DNA of 64,000 nucleotides, from contig NZ_SRLH01000009.1 in assembly GCF_004745595.1 (NCBI RefSeq), positions 62,001-126,000 on the forward strand, given 5' to 3'. The position numbers were made by a program, and so were the translations under genes. Source of the stretch: Flavobacterium humi. Its GTDB lineage: Bacteria; Bacteroidota; Bacteroidia; Flavobacteriales; Flavobacteriaceae. The notes beneath the pieces are model-generated. The model was not told the origin of the DNA, did not search any database, and was given only the letters and a program-made list of their open reading frames with translations. This document shows positions 58,856 through 64,000 of this stretch, piece by piece; position 1 is the first letter of the stretch, and each line of letters begins with the position of its first letter.

Positions 58856-60583
58856 ATGCACATCGAACAACATATTTTAGATCAGGTAAATATTTGGCTG
58901 ACACCAACTTTTGACGAAAAGACGCACGAAGCCATCAAGGAAATGATGACTTCTTCGCCAAAAGAGCTGGAAGACAGTTTTTATAAAAACCTGGAATTCG
59001 GAACCGGAGGAATGAGGGGCGTTATGGGCGTAGGGACCAATCGCATCAACAAATATACATTAGGAAAAAATACGCAGGGATTATCCGATTACCTGAAAAA
59101 ATCATTCCCAAACGAAACACTTAAAGTCGCGATTGCCTATGATTGCCGCCACAACAGCAATACGCTGGCCAAAACGGTAGCCAATGTGTTTTCAGCCAAC
59201 GGGATCAAAGTATACCTATTTTCGGATATGCGGCCGACACCGGAACTTTCCTTTGCCGTAAAACACCTAAAATGCCACGCCGGGATTGTTTTGACAGCTT
59301 CGCACAATCCACCCGAATACAACGGATACAAGGTATACTGGCAAGATGGCGGCCAGCTTGTCCCGCCTCAGGACAATGAAATCATCCAGGTTATTGAAGC
59401 CTTAAGTTATGAACAGGTTAAGTTTGAAGCCGATGACAGCCTGATTGAATATATTGATGTGGAAATCGATGACGCTTTTGCAAAATCCACTATCGAAAAT
59501 GCAAGCTTCAATACTTCGGCGGCAGCCAAAGAAAATTTAAAGATCGTATACACTTCCCTGCACGGGACTTCCATAAAGGCCATCCCGGGCGTATTGGCCA
59601 AAGCAGGTTATACCAACGTAAATATCGTTGCCGAGCAAGCCGAACCTAATGGTGATTTCCCAACTGTAAAATCCCCTAATCCGGAAGAGCCTGAAGCTTT
59701 GACCATGGCATTGGCACTGGCGGAGAAAACCAATGGGGATATTGTTATCGGTACCGATCCCGATTCAGATCGTTTAGGGGTTGCAGTCCGTAACACCGAT
59801 GGAAAAATGATGCTGCTCAATGGGAACCAGACCATGGTTGTCATGACGCATTTCCTGCTTCAGCAATGGAAAAAACAAGGGAAGCTTACCGGTAAGGAAT
59901 TTATCGGATCTACAATCGTTTCCACACCTATGATGCTGGAACTGGCTTCCGCTTATGCTATAGAATGCAAAGTTGGCCTGACCGGCTTTAAATGGATCGC
60001 TAAAATGATCAAGGATTTCCCTAACCAGAAGTTTATCGGTGGCGGAGAAGAAAGTTTCGGATTTATGGTAGGCGATGCCGTACGGGATAAAGATGCGGTG
60101 GCCGCGACCCTTCTGGTTTGCGAAATGGCAGCTTTGGCCAAAGAAAAAGGCAGCTCCCTTTACCAGGAATTGCTTCAGATGTATGTAGACTACGGTTTTT
60201 ACAAGGAACATTTGATCTCCATCACCAAAAAAGGGATTGAAGGCGCCAACGAAATCAAACAGATGATGGTAGACCTTCGCGAGAAACCTTTACAGGAAAT
60301 CAATGGCGAAAGGGTTGTCATGATTGAAGATTACCAGCAGTCAACTGCCCGGAACCTGTTTACCGGCGAGGTAAGCACTTTGGACATCCCAAAATCGAAC
60401 GTATTGATCTATTACCTGGAAGACGGAAGTAAAATTTGCGCCAGGCCAAGTGGTACGGAACCTAAAATCAAGTTCTATTTCAGTGTAAATTGTGCCATTG
60501 AAAGCGCAAATGACGTTCCAGAAGCTGAAATTTACTTAGACACTAAAATAAAAAACATTATTGCTGGAATGCAATTGAACTAA
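58856..60583 (+). CDS. Phospho-sugar mutase (phosphoglucomutase/phosphomannomutase)
   Basis: A 575-residue alpha-D-phosphohexomutase. The phosphoserine loop is VLTASHNPPEYNGYKVYW (Ser149), the metal loop GTDPDSDRLGVAV, the sugar-binding loop GGEESFGFMVGDAVRDKDA, and the phosphate-binding loop RPSGTEPKIKFY. All four canonical loops are present, so it should be active on glucose or mannose phosphates. Length and type match the longer PGM2-like bacterial branch. It supplies precursors that the adjacent glycosyltransferase could use. The ABC exporter gene starts right after its stop. Confidence 0.95.
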   Translation: MHIEQHILDQVNIWLTPTFDEKTHEAIKEMMTSSPKELEDSFYKNLEFGTGGMRGVMGVGTNRINKYTLGKNTQGLSDYLKKSFPNETLKVAIAYDCRHNSNTLAKTVANVFSANGIKVYLFSDMRPTPELSFAVKHLKCHAGIVLTASHNPPEYNGYKVYWQDGGQLVPPQDNEIIQVIEALSYEQVKFEADDSLIEYIDVEIDDAFAKSTIENASFNTSAAAKENLKIVYTSLHGTSIKAIPGVLAKAGYTNVNIVAEQAEPNGDFPTVKSPNPEEPEALTMALALAEKTNGDIVIGTDPDSDRLGVAVRNTDGKMMLLNGNQTMVVMTHFLLQQWKKQGKLTGKEFIGSTIVSTPMMLELASAYAIECKVGLTGFKWIAKMIKDFPNQKFIGGGEESFGFMVGDAVRDKDAVAATLLVCEMAALAKEKGSSLYQELLQMYVDYGFYKEHLISITKKGIEGANEIKQMMVDLREKPLQEINGERVVMIEDYQQSTARNLFTGEVSTLDIPKSNVLIYYLEDGSKICARPSGTEPKIKFYFSVNCAIESANDVPEAEIYLDTKIKNIIAGMQLN

Positions 60584-62413
60584 ATGAACAGTACCTTTTT
60601 TAAAATATTACGTTACGCGCTGCCGTATAAAAAGTATGCCTTTTTGAATGTTTTTTTCAACATTCTGTATGCGCTATTCAACACTTTGTCGTTTGTGATG
60701 CTGATCCCTATGCTGAATGTGATGTTCGACAAAACCAAAAGGGTTACCATCGAGCCGGTATACAACGGGCTGGCGAGCCTTCCGGGGTATTCGAAGGATT
60801 ACCTGGATTATATCGTAACGACAACTTCCGATCAAAAAGGCCCGCAGCTTTCGCTTTTGCTGATGATTTCGTTGGTAATCAGTATGTTTTTGCTGAAAAA
60901 CGTCTTCAATTACCTGGCCATGTATTATGTCACTTTCCTGCGTAACGGGACATTAAAGGATTTGCGCCTTGCCCTGTACGACAAAGTGATCCACCTGCCG
61001 CTTTCCTTCTATTCCGAAAAAAGGAAGGGAGATGTTATGGTCCGCCTCACGAATGATGTCGGGGAAGTACAGTTTTCCTTTTTATCCATCCTGGAAATCA
61101 TCATCAAAGAACCCTTGACGATTATTTTTACGATCGTTTCGATGTTCTACATCAGTACCAAACTGACGCTTTTCGTGTTTTTCTTCATTCCCTTGTCCGG
61201 ATTTTTAATATCCCTGATCGGGAAAAGCCTAAAACGGAAATCCAGTAAAGTACAGCAGGAATCGGGTGTTTTCCTATCGATCCTGGACGAAACCTTAAGC
61301 GGTTTGAAAGTCATCAAGAGTTACAACGCGGAACCGAATTTTCAGGGGAAATTTACACAATCTGCCCAAAACCTATACAAATTCTCGAACAGTTTGGTCA
61401 ACCGAAACAACCTGTCCACACCTATAAGCGAATTCCTGGGAATTGTCGTGATTGCCATCCTGTTGTGGTTTGGTGGGAATATGGTCCTGATCGAAAAGAC
61501 CTTGCAAGGAACCGAATTCATTGCTTATATGGGGCTTGCCTATGGTATCCTTACTCCTGCCAAAGCCATTTCAAAAGCCTCTTATACACTAAAAGGCGCC
61601 ATGGCCGCCGCCGATAGGGTTTTGGAAATCTTAGGACAGAAAAATGATATTACTTCCAAAGAAGGTGCCATTATAAAAAATACTTTTGAAGACAAAGTCG
61701 AGCTCAAAAACATTAATTTCCGTTATGAGCAGGAAAATGTACTGAAGAATTTTTCCATAGAAGTGCCAAAAGGGAAAACAGTGGCTTTGGTCGGGCAATC
61801 GGGCAGCGGGAAAAGTACCATTGCCAACCTACTGACTCGTTTTTATGACGTACAGGAAGGAACCATAACCATAGACAATGTTGACATCAAGGACATGAAC
61901 CTGCAGTCTCTTAGAGGTTTGATGGGATTAGTGACGCAAGATTCGATCCTTTTTAACGATACGATCAAAAACAATATCCTTTTAGGAAAAGAAGATGCAA
62001 GCGATGAAGAAATTATCGAAGCCTTGAAGATCGCCAACGCCTATGAATTTGTAAAAACCCTGCCTTTAGGCATTGAAACCAATATTGGGGATTCCGGGAA
62101 TAAACTCTCCGGAGGGCAAAAACAACGTTTGTCCATTGCCCGTGCGGTGCTAAAAAACCCACCTATCATGATTTTGGACGAAGCCACTTCCGCATTGGAC
62201 ACCGAAAGCGAGAAATTTGTCCAGGTAGCCTTGGAAAACATGATGCAGAACAGGACTTCCATTGTGATTGCCCACCGTCTTTCGACGATCCAGAAAGCAG
62301 ACAAGATCATTGTGATGCAAAGAGGTGAAATTGTAGAACAAGGAACGCACGAAGAACTTTTGGCCTTAAGGGGAACCTACCATAAATTGGTCATGATGCA
62401 ATCTTTCGAATAA
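60584..62413 (+). CDS. ABC exporter, MsbA-like (fused permease and ATPase)
   Basis: A 609-residue half-transporter that should act as a homodimer. Six membrane helices fill residues 15-325 with the cytoplasmic coupling loop LRLALYDKVIHLPLSFYSEK. The ATPase has Walker A GQSGSGKST, signature LSGGQKQRLSIARA, Walker B IMILDEATSALD and switch His in VIAHRLSTIQ. The MsbA-like type exports lipids or peptides. It starts directly after the phosphohexomutase gene and ends the operon, which suggests export of a glycolipid or related product (inference). Confidence 0.95.
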   Translation: MNSTFFKILRYALPYKKYAFLNVFFNILYALFNTLSFVMLIPMLNVMFDKTKRVTIEPVYNGLASLPGYSKDYLDYIVTTTSDQKGPQLSLLLMISLVISMFLLKNVFNYLAMYYVTFLRNGTLKDLRLALYDKVIHLPLSFYSEKRKGDVMVRLTNDVGEVQFSFLSILEIIIKEPLTIIFTIVSMFYISTKLTLFVFFFIPLSGFLISLIGKSLKRKSSKVQQESGVFLSILDETLSGLKVIKSYNAEPNFQGKFTQSAQNLYKFSNSLVNRNNLSTPISEFLGIVVIAILLWFGGNMVLIEKTLQGTEFIAYMGLAYGILTPAKAISKASYTLKGAMAAADRVLEILGQKNDITSKEGAIIKNTFEDKVELKNINFRYEQENVLKNFSIEVPKGKTVALVGQSGSGKSTIANLLTRFYDVQEGTITIDNVDIKDMNLQSLRGLMGLVTQDSILFNDTIKNNILLGKEDASDEEIIEALKIANAYEFVKTLPLGIETNIGDSGNKLSGGQKQRLSIARAVLKNPPIMILDEATSALDTESEKFVQVALENMMQNRTSIVIAHRLSTIQKADKIIVMQRGEIVEQGTHEELLALRGTYHKLVMMQSFE

Positions 62414-62436
62414 ACTTCGGACCACATAAACCTAAA

Positions 62437-62478
62437 AAATGCCCTTGTTTCTATCATTAAAACAAGGGCATTTTTTTA
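62437..62478 (+). terminator. Intrinsic terminator of the ABC exporter operon
   Basis: AATGCCCTTGTTT and AAACAAGGGCATT pair around CTATCATTA and are followed by TTTTTTATT. It is a strong stem. Confidence 0.92.
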
Positions 62479-62544
62479 TTTAAGGTAGTAAAGAGAATGA
62501 GATTTTTTGGATTGGACAATTCCAAAGGAAAACAATTCAAACTA

Positions 62545-63258
62545 TTAAATAGGAGCGTAATCTTCCACCAGCCAATCTTTTGAAAGAAGGTTCACATAGT
62601 GGTAATGTACTTTGTCGTTTTTGTCGAAGGCCCCATTTTTATTGATATCTTCAATGGTCCTGAAGTACAGCCTGTTTTGGGCTTCCACGATATTCCAATC
62701 AATCAGTTCCTGGAGTTCACCGGAAAGCTTGGTGAATTTCGCACCGCTAAACTCACTGATATATAATGATTTTATATCGTTTACGTCAATTTTTCCGTCC
62801 TTATTGGTATCGGAATCCACCAAGGAATACACCAGAATCTGTCTTTTGGTTTTGGCTGCGATGGTGTTTAAAAAAGTAGCCGTCTGAATCTGTATGTTCT
62901 TATCGGTTAGCGGCCGTAAGGCGGTAGAATCTATATGCTGGAATTTGATGTTCTCAAAATACCCGGTAAGTTCAAACCGGTTGTAATTGGACAAGGCATA
63001 ACTTACCGAATTGGTTTTACTCGAGCCGTAACTTCCGTTTACTTCCGAAACTCGGACATCGCCAATGGCATGGAGCAAATATTTAGTCCCTTCCATGTGG
63101 ATTGGCAAATCGGCGATTTCTATTTCTTCCGCAGCTTTCTTGATGGGTTCGGCCACTGTTTTGGAATCTTCATAAATTACCTTTGGTTTCTCCTGGTTCT
63201 GGCAACCGGCCGCCAAGATCAACAACGAAGAAGCAATATATAGCTGGATTTTTTTCAT
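62545..63258 (-). CDS. Lipoprotein with EF-hand-like calcium sites
   Basis: A 237-residue lipoprotein (lipobox LILAAGC). Two EF-hand/dockerin-type loops are visible: DSDTNKDGKIDVND at about 165-180 and DINKNGAFDKNDKVHY near the C-terminus. The mid-section (SYALSNYNRFELTGYFENIK) is beta-rich. I recognise no named family; calcium binding is inferred from the loops. It is on the minus strand, 37 bp after the start side of the TonB-dependent receptor gene's stop, so they may share a transcript. Confidence 0.85.
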   Translation of the reverse strand: MKKIQLYIASSLLILAAGCQNQEKPKVIYEDSKTVAEPIKKAAEEIEIADLPIHMEGTKYLLHAIGDVRVSEVNGSYGSSKTNSVSYALSNYNRFELTGYFENIKFQHIDSTALRPLTDKNIQIQTATFLNTIAAKTKRQILVYSLVDSDTNKDGKIDVNDIKSLYISEFSGAKFTKLSGELQELIDWNIVEAQNRLYFRTIEDINKNGAFDKNDKVHYHYVNLLSKDWLVEDYAPI

Positions 63259-63294
63259 GAGTCAGAATTTATATCAAATATAGGACTTTTTGAT

Positions 63295-64000
63295 TTACAA
63301 CTTCATATTCAGTTTTAAACTAAAAACACGGGTCGTCAAATAATTAGGCACCCCGTACTGGGATTTTGTATACACATCCCGAACCCATGTATTGGTAATG
63401 GCGTTCTGATTGTTGAACAGGTTGAATATTTCCAGCCCTAACGACAGTTCCTTGAATTTTTTCAGCCAGCTTCCTTCTTCCTTGGCCCTTGCCCTATCGG
63501 TGAAAACATATGAAAAACCGGCATCCGCACGACGGTAATCCCGCAAACGCATCTGGTAATCATACGGATCGGCATAGGAAGGAGATCCTCCGGGCAATCC
63601 TGTGTTGTACACCAGGTTCAGGTACATTTTACAAGCCGGGATGTTTGGAATGTAGTCCTGGAACAATATCCCGAATTTCAGCCTCTGATCGGTCGGACGG
63701 GCTATATAGCCTTTGTTTTCGATGTTTTCTTCTGTTTTGAGGTAGCCGAAACTCAGCCAGGATTCTGTTCCCGGGACAAATTCGCCGTTAAGCCTTACAT
63801 CCAAACCTTGTGCATAAGCCTTGGCATTGTTGTCTGCTTCGTACCGGATCCGGACATTGTCCAGTGTATAGGGGTTGACATCGGTTAATGACTTATAATA
63901 AATTTCGGAAACCAATTTGAACGGCCTCTCCCACATCTTGAAACTGTAATCGTTCCCCAAAACAATATGCACGGATTGCTGCGCTTTTACGTTCGGCCTG
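63295..64000 (-). CDS. TonB-dependent receptor, C-terminal part (cut by window edge)
   Basis: About 235 C-terminal residues of an outer-membrane receptor; the frame is open to position 64000, so the gene starts beyond the window. Barrel strands such as FKMWERPFKLVSEIYYKSL, GTESWLSFGYLKTEENIENK and CKMYLNLVYNTGLPGG are seen, and FSLKLNMKL ends the protein. YTFDRARAKE-like and SLGLEIFNLFNNQNAITNTW match the final strands of TonB-dependent receptors. The substrate is not deducible. No cobalamin riboswitch is visible for it in the window. Confidence 0.9.
   Translation of the reverse strand, partial: RPNVKAQQSVHIVLGNDYSFKMWERPFKLVSEIYYKSLTDVNPYTLDNVRIRYEADNNAKAYAQGLDVRLNGEFVPGTESWLSFGYLKTEENIENKGYIARPTDQRLKFGILFQDYIPNIPACKMYLNLVYNTGLPGGSPSYADPYDYQMRLRDYRRADAGFSYVFTDRARAKEEGSWLKKFKELSLGLEIFNLFNNQNAITNTWVRDVYTKSQYGVPNYLTTRVFSLKLNMKL

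Overview
The window looks like a chromosomal segment of a Flavobacterium-type member of the Bacteroidetes. The evidence is the TAnnTTTG promoter motif, several TonB-dependent receptors, a T9SS C-terminal sorting domain, DUF5777 and DUF4199 proteins, LytTR regulators lacking a receiver domain, type B ribosomal protein L31, and the near absence of Shine-Dalgarno sequences. I saw no rRNA, tRNA, CRISPR array, prophage or intact insertion sequence.

Positions 1-12,000 form a coherent vitamin B12 salvage and uptake locus. Two TonB-dependent receptor genes on the minus strand (one cut by the window edge) each follow their own, nearly identical cobalamin riboswitch. A tight minus-strand operon (8938 to 4387) encodes a Cys-rich CWC/DUF5522 protein, CobU, a DUF71 ATP-pyrophosphatase-type protein, a BluB-CobT fusion, CobS and CobC. 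Divergent from it, btuF-btuC-btuD-like genes encode the inner-membrane importer. No corrin ring synthesis genes are present, so the locus suggests import of cobamides or cobinamide and rebuilding of the lower nucleotide loop with self-made dimethylbenzimidazole.

Positions 12,000-30,800 carry a dienelactone hydrolase, acyltransferases, RNA modification enzymes, a GlxA/AraC regulator, a histidine kinase/response regulator pair, a block of SRPBCC and VOC proteins, a four-gene envelope operon (two META-domain proteins, a lipase, a lipoprotein), a GRDP/TIGR04222-like membrane protein with a seven-cysteine tail, LtrA, and a LytTR regulator beside an acyltransferase gene. In front of that acyltransferase lies a striking 20-bp-period direct repeat directly upstream of the promoter.

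Positions 30,800-44,050 contain repeat-rich DNA around a conserved hypothetical gene, rmuC and a thioesterase, then a cluster of c-type cytochrome-like lipoproteins, a VCBS/ASPIC T9SS protein, DUF5777, YceI, an inward-rectifier-type K+ channel and NhaA. Positions 44,050-64,000 are mostly housekeeping: carB, rpmH, mtaB, aspA (interrupted by one in-frame amber codon), a GlmU-like protein, rpmE, a DUF4199-glycosyltransferase-phosphohexomutase-ABC exporter operon, and the end of another TonB-dependent receptor.

The most unusual feature is the non-coding repeat content. There are two inverted copies of a composite element (a 20-21 bp GATGTAATT array plus a shared flank and a GTCATTCCGACG module) that bracket the 11-kb B12 segment, a 220-bp dispersed module, ~90-bp MITE-like inverted repeats around a hypothetical gene, and a separate ACGT array with a period near 22 bp beside aspA.
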